Assembly: GCA_036346395.1 (NCBI GenBank)
Contig: CM070609.1
Location: 31,687,223-31,751,222, forward strand
Direction: 5' to 3'
Length of the DNA stretch: 64,000 bases
Origin: Hsuehochloa calcarea
Lineage: Eukaryota > Streptophyta > Magnoliopsida > Poales > Poaceae
Shown here: one piece after another, positions 48,437-59,819 of the stretch
Layout: each line of letters starts with the position of its first letter
Numbering within the stretch: position 1 is the first letter of the stretch
Position numbers and translations under genes: made by a program
The notes under the pieces: generated by a model
Told to the model about the DNA's origin: nothing
What the model saw: the letters and a program-made list of their open reading frames with translations, nothing else
Database searches by the model: none

Positions 48437-50290
48437 ATGCCGCAAGTGTTCATGCCATGGCGAGTTATAGATTAAGATGTCTTCAAAAAAATACCAAGAC
48501 GAAACAATGGAGGAACGCACCCAAGATCTCCTTCATCAAATCCTGGAATGTGGCAAGTGCATTGGTGAGACGTATTGATGTGAATAATCCCTTGCTACAA
48601 CATCTCCGCACACGGGCACTCAAGCTCATCCTTTTGGAGTTGGGGGTATCGATACGACCGAACGGACACCACATCTATTCCGACCACCAGATGGGTCTGG
48701 TGGTCATAGCGTCACTTCGGTGGCATGCCGCATAACACTTTGAACAAGTCCCTAAACTCCTAGAGTAGTGCCTATAGAAGGTCCTTGTCGTTATTGCTGG
48801 TCAAAGCGAAGGCCACTGGTCGAATGGGCGCTTGACCCTACTAGCACACCGTGTGGTTATAATCACCAAAATGACATGGCAAGGCATAGTCCTAGATGAT
48901 GAGCCCCAACGTCTCTAGCCAACGAACACCGAGAACAAAATCGAACCCGCTAAGTGGAAACGAGTAACAATCGATGAAGAAGGCCTTGCTCTGGATGTTG
49001 ATGAGGAGATTGTGAGCAACACCCCAACTATCCAATTTCATCTTGTTTGCCACAACCACGCATGCCCGCAGCGCGTCGGTTGTATGGCGAGTCCCAGTTG
49101 CTCCTACGCGGCCTCACTGACAAAGTTGTGGGTGGACCCTGAATCCACCAATGTCGTGAGCATCGTGGTGCCCACGCGGACCTCTAATTGCATCGTTCGA
49201 CCAATATTAATGTTGGTTAGCGCTTGGAGGGATATCTCTTGGTCGGCGTCAACGGGCTCGTCATCGTCATCACACTGGGCGAGCTCAATGAACTAGAGCT
49301 CCTTACAGTTATGATTACGATGGTATTCTTCATCTCAATTAAAATAGAGCCTCGCTCGCTTGCGCTTCGCCATATGTGTAGGCGTGAGTTGCCAAATCCA
49401 CATTGTCTTCCCAGCGGTGTTCATCACCGTTGCAGGTGCACCCAACAATGACCCAACAACCAGTGCGGCTAGAGCCTGTGCACAAAATCACTAAAGTTGC
49501 ACCAATTTGGGAAGCTTGAGCATCGGCATGGCATCGGTGTGGCCACGGTTAGCTCGGTGATGACCTGAGCACGGTGCTCAAAGGAGCGAGCGAGGCTCAT
49601 GGCCATCTCCAAACTCTGCGGCACCTGAAGATCGACGTCGATGCTGAGGGGTTCTTGCAACCCCACCATGAAGAGGGGCCTGGCCCGGATGAGTAGCACC
49701 AGGAACTGGTCGATGTAGTCGGCCACCGTTCACATGCACCTCAGTTGGGTAAGCTCACCAAGAGGGTTCTTATGGATGGGAGGACCAAAGCGGAGGTTGA
49801 TTATCTCCATAAAATGCCGCCAGGATGGTGTGCCCACTTTCCTTGTGTAAGTACCATTGTTGGGCAGTGTCGATCAAGTGATAAGATACTAACCATACCT
49901 TCTTGTCTTCCAGGGTCCGTTGCCCATGAAAACATTATTCGCAGTGTTTGAGCCATGGCAATGGATCCTCCTTGCCGCCGAACACCGGAAATTCTAGCTT
50001 GTGGAAGCGAGGCACTCAATTCTGCTCTCTGTCCTCCCCCCGAAAATTTCCCCTCGGTGTAGGAGGAATTTGCGGGGTCATGGGAACGGCTGCGGAGCCA
50101 TCACCCTCAACTTTTTCCTTCTCTAGCCGCGCCAACCGCGTGTCTTGGATCTCCAAGTAGTTGTTGATGGTCATCAGTTGCGCCCCATGAGCTTCTTGCG
50201 TCATGCAGATTGTCTTCAACTGTGTGATGATCTCCACAATCTTCGCGGGATCAACATCACCACTGCCCCTAGATGAAGCTGCAGTAGGTA
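48437..50290 (-). pseudogene. Gypsy gag-protease-RT remnant
   Basis: Read on the minus strand: gag N-terminus with MTINNYLEIQDTRLARLEKEK-like coil near 50160 (50290-50016), then PVFGGKEDPLPWLKHCEYFF near 49980, then VADYIDQFLVLLIRARP (49730-49469). The aspartic protease motif LVDSGSTHNFVS lies at about 49115-49152. The RT beginning (FVLVFF followed by DILIY in a shifted frame, near 48480) is cut at 48437. Frames are interrupted at several points. Motif order is Gypsy-like, not copia. Confidence 0.85.
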
Positions 50291-50305
50291 GCTCTGGTAC
50301 CAAGA

Positions 50306-50764
50306 TGTTATGTTCTGAAATTTGGTGGCAAAGATTGTAGGAGTGTTGCGTGGGAGGATGTTCCACTGGGCCTCGGCGGCGCTTGGGCACCCGCCGAAGC
50401 AGGTAGGAGATGCGCATGGCAGCGCAAAGAGAAGGAGGTGAGAGATGACTCTTTTCTTGCTTGATTCAATCCAACCGGCCGGCTACTCCTTTAATAGGAT
50501 AGCTCCTAACAATCATATCTCTAATATTAGAATAATATCTCTAAACATGGAAATCTTAAAGAAGGAAAACCTTATCTCTAATATGGAAACTATATCTGTT
50601 AAGGAGATAAATACTTAATTGTTTTCTTTAAAAGATAGGATACCTAATCTGTAATGGGATCTCCTTCCTGGACTCTCCCAGCAGCTACCGCATCCTCCAT
50701 AGGTCTCCCGGCCGAATCCCCTTTGGTTCGGCTCCTCCTTTGGTAAGTGAGACCAACCACAACA
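50306..50764 (-). repeat. 5' LTR of truncated Gypsy element
   Basis: 459 bp. On the minus strand it starts TGTTGTGGTTGG and ends CAGAACATAACA. A primer-binding-site-like cttggtaccagag follows. The terminal 69 bp match 48190-48258. Confidence 0.8.
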
Positions 50765-51600
50765 GAAATTTACTTCATCCATAGTGGACAACATCTTTAT
50801 GGTGGTCATTGTCAAAACAAGCTTTAATTGAAAAGGACAGTAGAAAGCACAGCTGGTAAGTTGGAAATTCTTTAGCCTATGAGTAGCCGAGAAAAGCAAA
50901 AAGAAAAGAAAAGTAGAGAGCAAGGGACCTGGACTACCAAATCCCTATGAACACCATCTTTAACTTATTTATATGTACTTAGTAAATAAAGTGAATAAGA
51001 GCAAAGGATCTGCAACAATCAATTTGATCAAGTATATAAAGGAACAATATCCCTATGTCGTACCCTTTCTCCCACTTCCTGTTACTTGGCAAGTTGTCAC
51101 CAAGTTGCAAAAATTGAGACATACCAAACTTGGTTGGCCACTGGTGCCTCTCAATCGCGTCCTCACTCTCCTATCCCTCACAGATTTGGCGAGCTCATTT
51201 CTTTGTCATGCTATCACCAAGTAGGCCAGGATTCCCTCTTTAACCGTGTCAGACACATGTCCATGTGACAATGACAATCCGTGTCAACAATACATCATTT
51301 TCCATCCAAGTAGGCTCTGCTAAAACTACGCTCATTCCGTCATTTTATATTCCTTCCAGCAGCACTGTCAACGCAGTATTCTAGAAGCGTGTAATGCCTA
51401 TGAATTGCTTGGACAATAACTCTAGGGATGCTTTCTTTAGCAAACTCGGAATAGTATAATCCTTTTTTTCTATTATCTAACTGTAGGGAGGGAAAAATCA
51501 TAAATAAGATTGTGGTGGAAAACAAGGGCACAATAGTGCTAGGAGTCTAGGACGTACGATGAGGAGGTTCCAATCATATGCTCCGACCCAAACATTGGGT
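50765..51600. other. Intergenic DNA, no gene seen
   Basis: AT-rich host sequence after the GAAAT duplication. Only short frames occur and no domain is recognised. Confidence 0.5.
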
Positions 51601-53798
51601 CAACATAACTTTTGCAACAAAAAAAAAACTATATGTGCAACATTTAAAATTTACTTACAAAACATTTTGATTTTATGTGTGCAACAAAAATTTTACAAGA
51701 CAAAACACAACGACGAGTGGCTACCTGTGCGATAAAATCCTACTCTAACAGCAACATGCTCATCGCAACAATTAAAAGATGCAACAAAAACATTGCAACA
51801 AATAAGAAAATATCTTGCAACACTTCGAGTGAACTCGTGCAACACATCAAGTGAAAGGCTGCAGCAAATCTAGCTAATGCATGCACCCGCCGAGCCGGCC
51901 ACTACGCCGTGCCGCCTCGCCATCCACCGCCGCGGCTCTCCCTCCGCTCGGCCGGGCCTTGCTCATTGGCACGCCTCGGCCGCCTTGACGCCCGCTGCAG
52001 CGCCTCGGCTTCATCGTCTTCGTGCCGCTGCGCGTCGCCATGCCGGTGCCGCCACGTCGCCTATCTGCTGCACTGCTGAACAGCTACTAGCTCTTGTGTT
52101 GCTGCTGCTATTGCACTGCTGCTGCGTTGGCTCCTGCTGCCGCTGGAGCTGCTGCCTGCACCACCGAATCAAGCAAATGTTGTGCTAGCACTACCGACAG
52201 AGCTGCTACGGCCGATGGTGTTGCACTGCCGCAAGAAACTACTGGCTATTCTGCAGCTAAGCCACTTCCAGCGCTGCTGCTAGCAATTAGCACTGCTACA
52301 GTGCATCATCTCCTTCTCTCTTCTTGCAAAGCCTTCAAACCAACTCGCATGTGAAATCCGAGTGCATGGATGGAAAGCTTAGGTGATGGGGAATGCAATG
52401 GTATGACATGCGTAGATCGATTCTCATTTTTCAGTGGAGAATAGAAGGAGAGAAGGGATGAACTTGTGTTGTTGTTTGGCTTTGACTAGAAATTAGTTGG
52501 CAGTAGGGAGGTCAGAGGTGCTTCGGCTGTGTGCTGGGAACAAGAAAGGAAATGGGGGAGAGAGGCTCCTGTCTGTGCTGGGCTTTGGATGGGAAAAATG
52601 AGTGGCTATGAGTGGAGTTGAATAACAAAAAGGAAGGTGGCAGTGGGAGCACATGATGGAGTGCCTGCATGTGGTCTGCTCGGCTGGGAAGAATGGCAGT
52701 GGACTGAGTGGTGGTGGTGTGGTGTTTGGCTGTACAAAATTTGAATGAACACTGATTCTAGAATTTGCAAAAATGGCTGAGTGTGTGTAGTAATTTTTAG
52801 ACATAGTTTCTTAATTCCAAAAATTACAAAATTTTTAGGGGAGATTCCTGACATCATGTAGATGCTTAGATAAAAATTTCAATAATTTATCCAATGTGTG
52901 ATGCTCTCTAAAAATCTTTAAACCTTCTGCTTGTTTGGGAGATGAATAGCAGTACAGTTTTTCCTCTCTCTTTCTTTTAAGTCGCTCAAACGACCTTGCA
53001 TGTGTAAACTGATTATAGAATCGGAATGCCTTCGAGACAACGATCACAACGACATAACATGCGTTGTCGAATTCTTGATTTTTGTTGGTGATTGCGAGGA
53101 GAGAAGTTGGAAAAATAAAGAATAGACACGCAGGTGTTTTATCTGCTAGTTTTTTTTGCTCCTTTTTGCGAATTTGCTTAAACTGCCATGAATGCGAAAA
53201 CAAATTATAGAATTGGATTGCTCATGCGATGGAGATCCGGAGGAGGACATGCATGACTTAGAAAATAGATGAAAAGAAGAGGAAGAAGAGAATGGGGAAA
53301 AGAAGAAAGAAGAAGAGCCAGGGGAGTTAGGGAGGAATGCGTGGATGAGGCACTGAGACCGGATACTAATGTATGCATCATGATTTTTGAAAATGGGAGA
53401 GTCATATATTTAACTTAATTACACGTTGTTTGATTTAACTTTAATGAACACTTGAATTAACATCTCGGGATTTTTTTGAAGCAACAAAATAATTAAACAC
53501 TAGAACAACAAAAAGAGTTCAATCTTAAAAAAAATTTGAGGGGAGGAGGATCCCAATCTCTCAAGAAAATTCACATAAGTGACACACCTCGTTTCCATAG
53601 GAAGAGAAAAAGTAGCACAAAATTTTGAAATGGAATAAATCTATGATGTTAGAACCATTATTACAACATTTTTGGTAGTGTGCATGCAACAATTGGAAAC
53701 AATGCTTGCAACAAAATTGAAATGAGCACGTAGCAGTATACTTTCCTACTTCTTTATAACGGGGTGCATCATCCCCAATAGCCTCAAGGCTAGCTAGC
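51601..53798. repeat. Repeat-derived region edged by 'gcaacaa' motifs
   Basis: 51601-51880 contains many short 'ttgcaacaa / gcaacaca' units, and related units recur at about 53640-53740. The GC-rich and CT-rich interior has only shadow frames. This looks like a non-autonomous transposon carrying the relic that follows, but I cannot identify its termini. Confidence 0.35.
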
Positions 53799-53811
53799 TA
53801 GCTTGGTGAAC

Positions 53812-54041
53812 TCGGCGTTGCAGAAGCTGGAGAGCATGACATTCGACGCGTTGAAGCTGCAGACTGAGGTGGGGAAGAAGGTGCAGGGGCTCAAAGATGA
53901 CCTGACGTGGATGCGGCTACTACTGTGGGATGCCGACTAGCGCCGTCGGTAGGAGATCAACGTGTACATCGAGCTGTGGGTGCGGCAAACGCGGGAGCTG
54001 GCGTTCGACACCAGGTAGATAAGGAATGAGCGGTGGATAAT
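53812..54041 (+). pseudogene. NLR resistance-gene relic (Rx-type coiled-coil domain)
   Basis: One frame, interrupted by in-frame stops, reads LVNSALQKLESM, then VQGLKDDLTWMRLLLWDAD, stop, RRR, stop, EINVYIELWVRQTRELAFDT, stop. The pattern L..DL..M...L.DAD.RR......W..Q.R.LA.D matches the Rx N-terminal coiled-coil domain of plant NLRs. Three stops lie near 53939, 53951 and 54017. No NB-ARC or LRR follows. It is probably a fragment captured or left by rearrangement. Confidence 0.75.
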
Positions 54042-54250
54042 GCGTATGGTGGTGTGGCGGTAGTTAGTTGAACTACCCAATTAGGCGTCCGATCTTTTCC
54101 TCTTGCGTCGGACGCCCGAACAGTAGCAATTCTCGAAAAACAAACATCTACAACGGTGAGCTAGGCAAAAACAAAGGTTTCAGTAGACTAATTTATTAAT
54201 TTAGGTCTACTAAAAGCATACTAGTTATGTACTGGTCTCAGCAGGGAACC

Positions 54251-54402
54251 CTTCAATTTAAATAGGTGCAGAAAGGGGCGAAGGAGAGCTGGGCCACGTC
54301 GATGGGTTTGTCTTAGCCATCGGATCCTTCAGTTTAAATAGATGCAAAAAGGGGCGAAGGAGAGCTAGGCCACGTCGATGGTTTTGTCTTAGTCGTTGGA
54401 TC
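54251..54402. repeat. 76-bp tandem duplication
   Basis: Two units starting cttcaatttaaatagg (54251) and cttcagtttaaatag (54327), each containing 'ggggcgaaggagagct' and 'ggccacgtcgatgg', with about eight differences. Confidence 0.92.
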
Positions 54403-56769
54403 CTCATCATTATGTTTCTTTTGTCGGATTTCGTCCACGTTCCATTCGAGCACGTTCCATTTGGGCCAGCGCTCTGCTCGCATGCCTTGCCTTTGACGTG
54501 CCATGTGCTTCCACTGCCTCGCTTCCTGTCGATCTATGGCGCACCCCTCTTTCACTTTTCTCACACTGTCGCACGTAACGCTTGCTCTTTTCCATCGCCC
54601 CCTTCTTCGCCGCCGCCCCCTGGGTCCTTCCTCTTCCCCAAGAACGCCCCTCCCCGCCCTCGCTTCCCCCTTCCCCTCCCTAGCCCATGCTTCAGCTATC
54701 CGCGGCAGACGGTGGATTCGCCGTCTCGCACAGGCAAAAGGGTAGCATGTTGCCGCCGCCACCGCTTCGTCCTCCCCCTCCCCTTCCGCAACCCTCACTT
54801 CTCCCTGTCCCTCCCCAGCCACCGCTTCTGCGCCAATAGGTGATGGTGGACTCACCTCATCGCCGAGCCGCCCCCTCTTCCCCAACGCCGCTGACTCAAA
54901 CGCAGTGTGGTCACCTTCCACCTCCCCTCCTCCTTTTTCACTGCTGCCCCCACCTCCTCCTTCTTCCCCACGAGCACCTCCTCCTTTGTCTTTCCCACGA
55001 CCTTACCCTTCTTCTTCCTTGCTCGACGAGCAGAGGGTGCGTTGGCTCTAGACTCAGCTTCGGGCCACCCCCAATCCAGCTTCTTGCGCTCAGATCTGGA
55101 ACCATGTTGATAGTTTTGAGTTCCGCTTAGCAGTTGCTCTTGGTCATGGTAGAGATTTGAGTCTCACGTCTCGAATTAGGAATGTCAATACTGATGAAGA
55201 GCTTTCTCTTATACATTTGCATATCACACATACTTCTCTGTCTCTGACACAAGGTATGTGCTTGATGTTTCCCCCTTCTCTTTGTTCTCCGCTTTCTTTT
55301 TTATGATATTCTGGTCTCTGCAATGAACTGCTCTATCTATTGATCTAACAGTTTGTGTTACAAATTTAGAATGTTGTTTTGTACTTTTGTGAATGGTTTT
55401 TATTGCTCTATGTACATGCCAGGTAAATATATTCATTGGTTTGAGCATCTGTATATATTGTTCCGCCTGTTGGATGCCAACATAATTGTTTGAGGAGTTT
55501 AGATAAAATGGATATATCTTGGTTTGGCTCTAATATTGGCATATCGCTAATGCCACTACATGGAAGATTATAGTAGACTGTACTCTTGTTGCAAGATTGT
55601 TTTGTTGCTGCATTACATGTGTATATGCTATGTGATGATGACCTGCTCAATATTTCATCATGTACGAAGATAGTTGTAACAAACCATGACTCAATGATAC
55701 TAAAATGCACATTTGGTGATACTGTTCTGGTTCGGTTAGACTAGTGTTTTACAAAAATTTGTGATGTAGTAATACTTTTGAGATTTCATTTGTCAATTAA
55801 AAGAAAATCATGATTTAATATGAATATATAGACTGATTTCATTCGACTCCAATTTCATTATCAGTTTTTGTTTTCCGTGGAGATAACAGTTCCAACTGTT
55901 TGGGTTTTTAAAATTTTTCCACATAGTGCTACAACAGTCAAAGGATGATATTGATATATTCTTAAAAAGCTGGCTTGAGCAATATTGATGTTTCTGATAA
56001 CTCGAAATTAATATATAAGCTATGCTATGATTGTGCTTTCCAAGACATGTTCATCCAATGGCTCTGCATAATTTCTTTTCCTTTTGTTTAGATTTAGAAA
56101 TATTTCCATGGATATTCCTATTTAAGGCTGCAAGTATTGGTTATCTTATTTCTTCCTTGACCTTAAAAAGGTCGGAGACAATGGACTACCTTACAATATG
56201 ATGGGAAAGGAGCGTTTTACGGAGCAGGGGATGCTATTGTAATTGAATTAGAAGTGCATTAGTGGTCAGGTACATCATCACATTGGGTCTGGAGCCTTTT
56301 ACTTCGCATCTTCTTCACATAATAGTTTATAGTGTTATCTTATCCATTCCTTTATGTAGAAAACTCCACTGCATAGATACCTGAATAAACTTCGCCTCCT
56401 GTATGCACAGAATAGTCCATATATGTGTTTATATGATGATTTATATCGCCGCGTTTTGTATTTCTGTCTGACGATTTGCCTACATAGATAGACGCTCTCA
56501 GCGTTGCTTATAGATACATTACTTACCTTCAGAAATCCATGCATACAGAAACTAGAACAAACGACAATAGTCCTTTTTTTTTGTCGAATAGAATTAGGAT
56601 CATTCATATAATTATCTTCTATCTGCTGTACAGCGCTGATCTGTCATATACCATTGCCGTATGTCCTATACTAAATGGCATGTTCTCAGATCTGGATCTC
56701 ACATATTATCTACCTTATGCAGCTCACAGCATGAACTATCTACCGATCCAGTGCTCTCCTGTGTTATGA
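54403..56769. other. Unassigned region, possible degenerate gene or captured exon
   Basis: 54403-55130 is C/T-rich and could be UTR-like. A 195-codon minus-strand frame (54334-54921) is low-complexity and overlaps the tandem repeat, so it is not called. A plus-strand open segment 55049-55253 ends in a strong donor (acaag/gtatgtg). The rest is AT-rich and intron-like, with no recognised coding sequence. Confidence 0.3.
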
Positions 56770-57990
56770 AAAAGAGCCACCCAGATTGTCGGGATCCGGA
56801 TTTCTGAATCCAGAACCTTATGTATTTTCTGTACTAGTCCCTGGATCAGTAGCTAGTGCATACAGTTACATCACTGATAACAAGTTCGAATCATGATTAA
56901 CATAAAAGTAACAATAAGGTACCAGCCTTAAGGCCACTTATTACAAAAGAGGTTAATAGACTTAGAGTTTTACAGCAGCGGAAACAACAAAAGTTAAACT
57001 CCGAGTGATGGCCCATCAAATTGCCTCCCGACATTCGACTGGGGAGCGCAACCTAGTATTCCGGGTATCCTTCATCAAAGCCACAAGCGAAGTAGTCGTA
57101 GTCATCCTCGGCATCATTGAAGGCTTCTGAGATATATTTTTAGTGTAGCATGTGAGTACATAAACTACTCCGCGAGTCTTGGGAAAGATACATATGCATA
57201 GTTTCAACAATTGGGCTTATATGGTTCTTTTGCCCAAAGCAAGATTTAAAGTTTAAACATATTTCATAAAACACAATTGACAAAAAGTAGTTTCAATAAA
57301 TAAATTAATTGTATCACCAGTGGATGTTCTAACTACCAAGTTTCAAAGGATAGAACTCTAGCTGTCGAACTGGTTCTAGCTGCTAGAATATCTACCCAAG
57401 AGTCCCACTACTCCCTAGTTTCCCAAAATTCACTCTTTTGAAAACAAAATCAAAATCTACCATGTGAAAACACACTTTGCCCGCCCTTGACCGTAAGCAC
57501 GGCTATTCGAATAGTTTTACACTCTATATAGGTTGTACAGCTTGACTCACACGAGATAATCAGCTTATAATATCATCCTCAAACACTTTCAAATGTGTGC
57601 GACTACGTGATTATCACAATACTTTTACAATACCATGCTCTAACACCAACCTGTCCGATGAGCTTAACCCTAAGTCTGGGCGTCTTTTACCAGTGACCCG
57701 GAGCTCACCGTTGTGGGGGATAACCTGCCCAGACATGGACATCTATTACCACCGCTCGGCACAAGCCTCGACGGATATAGAGGTCCCTTACCATGTTGCA
57801 CGACCCAAGAAGAAACACCTATCAACTACAACCTACGGGCGTAATGCTAGAACATGGTAAATTAGTTGGTCAGGACCTTCCCATTTAGAACATGTGGTTG
57901 TATAGTATTGCTCAGTTGGAATAGTCACAAGCGTCGGTCCTTAATATAACTTGGGCGGAACTTAACACAATACAAGTTCTCGTACTTGCT
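56770..57990. mobile_element. Probable Gypsy-derived LTR/UTR sequence
   Basis: Features such as 'tactagtccctggatcagta', 'gcagcggaaacaac' and 'cattcgactggggagcgcaa' resemble non-coding parts of grass Gypsy elements as I recall them. No termini or coding frames are visible, so confidence is low. Confidence 0.35.
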
Positions 57991-58039
57991 GCACCCGCTT
58001 GACTTACCACCCGTCCAAGTCTAAACAGATTTTCACTAT

Positions 58040-58358
58040 TTTATTTTATTTTGAAAACCAACGTGATGAGGGCATCCCTACAACACCGTCTTCTCCTCCA
58101 CCTAATGCTCATGATATACGCCTCGAGTTACCGACAGGACCAATAACAAGAGCACGTGCCAAGAAACTACAATCTCAGGTGAACTTGCTCCTTAATGAAT
58201 ATGTCATTGATTTTAATGAGAATTTTATACTACCTAAAAACAATGTTTTACTTGTGCTCAGGTTTGAAGAGTCAGCGATGGATGGAGATCAAGGATATGC
58301 TTCCGTCATCCAAGGAAACACAAGTCCACGGCATGAACAGCGATCGGTCGATGAATAG
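58040..58358 (+). pseudogene. Gypsy pol C-terminal fragment
   Basis: The frame contains PTTPSSPPPNAHDIRLELP, GPITRARAKKLQSQVN and LLLNEYVIDFNENF and ends at a TAG. The GPxTRARA motif is typical of the extreme C-terminus of many plant Gypsy pol proteins. The upstream integrase is absent. Confidence 0.65.
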
Positions 58359-58369
58359 CGCCGTGTGTG

Positions 58370-58815
58370 AACAGTAATCTGCTACAGTACTGCTGTGACC
58401 AGTAGTGTGTGTGAATAGTACTATATGGAAAATTTAGTGCTGAATAGTCTTAGGCCGAGACTATATATTGATGGGTAGACCCACATTGTAAAGGTAGATC
58501 ACGTTTATGCATAAGAATAGAACAAAAGTTATTGCTTGTTCTTTCATAACAGAGTTCATGCGAGGACTTCTGAGAGAGAATTAAGCGACCAATTGTTCGT
58601 TCTGCTTTTTAAGGTCAAGTTTGCTTTTCCACTATGAATTGAGGGCTTGGCGATCTCCGCTCGTGGTCTAGCGGCGATCATCCAGGTGCGTGTTGGCGAA
58701 TATCCATAGAGCTGCAAGTCCGTGCACTGGCGCGTAGTGTACAGTTGAGCGTTATTCGTCATCAAGCACTATTTATCCATGGTTCTACTCGAGAAGATCG
58801 GGCCACCCCGTATCA
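58370..58815 (+). repeat. Gypsy-type LTR
   Basis: It begins near 'tgtgtgaacagtaatctgct', directly after the pol fragment, and has 'gactatatattga' as a possible TATA region. It ends near 'gtatcatcg', before the primer-binding-site-like sequence. The exact left terminus is uncertain. Confidence 0.5.
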
Positions 58816-58817
58816 TC

Positions 58818-58832
58818 GTGGTATCAGATTCC
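58818..58832 (+). promoter_or_regulatory. Primer-binding-site-like sequence
   Basis: gtggtatcagattcc follows the LTR, matching the TGGTATCAGA core of initiator-Met-type primer-binding sites. Confidence 0.5.
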
Positions 58833-59447
58833 AGGCCACTCGGTAGAATCTCTTTTTCCCTACATTTTAGTAGATTATTTTTTCCATCCTATACACCGAA
58901 AAAGGCATTAAAAAATATATCATCTTTCGCCATAGTTTAATTCAGCATTTTTAGTGCGTTTTGTTATGTCTTAATCCACTCGTTCACAGTGTTTAGTTGC
59001 TGGTCGTGTTCCGTCCGCGTCTCTTTTTGTTTTCCCTTCCACAAATTTTTGTGTTCATACTTGATTCCTGCTTTGTGCAACTAAATATTACTTATATCTA
59101 GTGGATTGCACGTTGTTTTATTCACGAACCCTTCGATCCGTTCGCGAACCTGTCGTACCTATTGAGACTAGTTTGTTGTTGTGCTCGTGGGACTGCTCTT
59201 AGGATTTTGAGACGCCAAGTTTTCGCGTCGGATACTGTTAGCATAACTTGCTGTTAGTAGTTGGCCGTGAAAGAAACAAACAAAATAAAAGGGTTGATTG
59301 ATTAGCGCTGGCCGTGAGTAAAAAAAAGAAGAGAGCAAAAGAAAAGGAGAACAAAATGGAGAAACAGAGAACAAAAAAAAACAGAAGGTAAACTTTTCAG
59401 CTATAGTTTTCAATCCTTTTAGTGGAGCCAGTTTATATATCCCATTT
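58833..59447. other. Non-coding stretch, probable element leader
   Basis: T-rich then mixed sequence including 'cgttcacagtgtttagttgc' and 'ttcgcgaacctgtcg'. It may be the internal leader after the primer-binding site. No gene is seen. Confidence 0.35.
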
Positions 59448-59523
59448 GTACTCCCTATATATATTGCCCATTGGGCTCATGAATAGTACTCCCTATATAT
59501 ATTGCCCATTGGGCTCATGAATA
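59448..59523. repeat. Perfect 38-bp tandem duplication
   Basis: gtactccctatatatattgc... through ctcatgaata occurs at 59448-59485 and again at 59486-59523 with no mismatch seen, suggesting a recent event. Confidence 0.95.
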
Positions 59524-59819
59524 TACACACAATATTCATAACAATGCTGAATAGGGAGTCAAAAGAGGATAACCAAGCCATTAAATAAATAATCAACTTA
59601 TAACCATCACCTAAGTCTAATCAATAATTATCAAGTCCTAGGCGGAATTATTCATGACACCAAAATAAACGTTCCCATGGCTAATTAATTCATTTGAGTG
59701 AAGAAAGTGTGATTGTCCATGCGTACTAGCCATTCCCATGCGAGATGTTGTCAGCGACCACCTAAAGCAATAAAATAAACAAGGGTGAGCCCACAACTCA
59801 GAAATCACTAGATACAATA

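Larger units (their letters stand above)
48190..50764 (-). mobile_element. Deletion derivative of a Ty3-Gypsy retrotransposon
   Basis: GAAAT precedes 48190 (48185-48189) and follows 50764 (50765-50769), so both outer ends are original. On the minus strand: 5' LTR 50764-50306, primer-binding site about 50304-50292, gag, protease and the start of RT to 48437. Then comes a 178-bp foreign LTR fragment (48259-48436) and the last 69 bp of the 3' LTR (48190-48258). RT, RNase H, integrase and most of the 3' LTR are missing. Confidence 0.85.

Noticed and set aside
49012..49451. Plus-strand frames near 49.0-49.4 kb
   Set aside because: Antisense shadows of the Gypsy protease region read on the minus strand.
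54334..54921. 195-codon minus-strand reading frame
   Set aside because: Low-complexity Glu/Gly/Arg composition caused by the CT-rich opposite strand, overlaps a tandem repeat, no domain.
58652..58690. tRNA-like string (ctcgtggtctagcggcg)
   Set aside because: Resembles a D-arm only; no acceptor stem, anticodon arm or T-loop follows.
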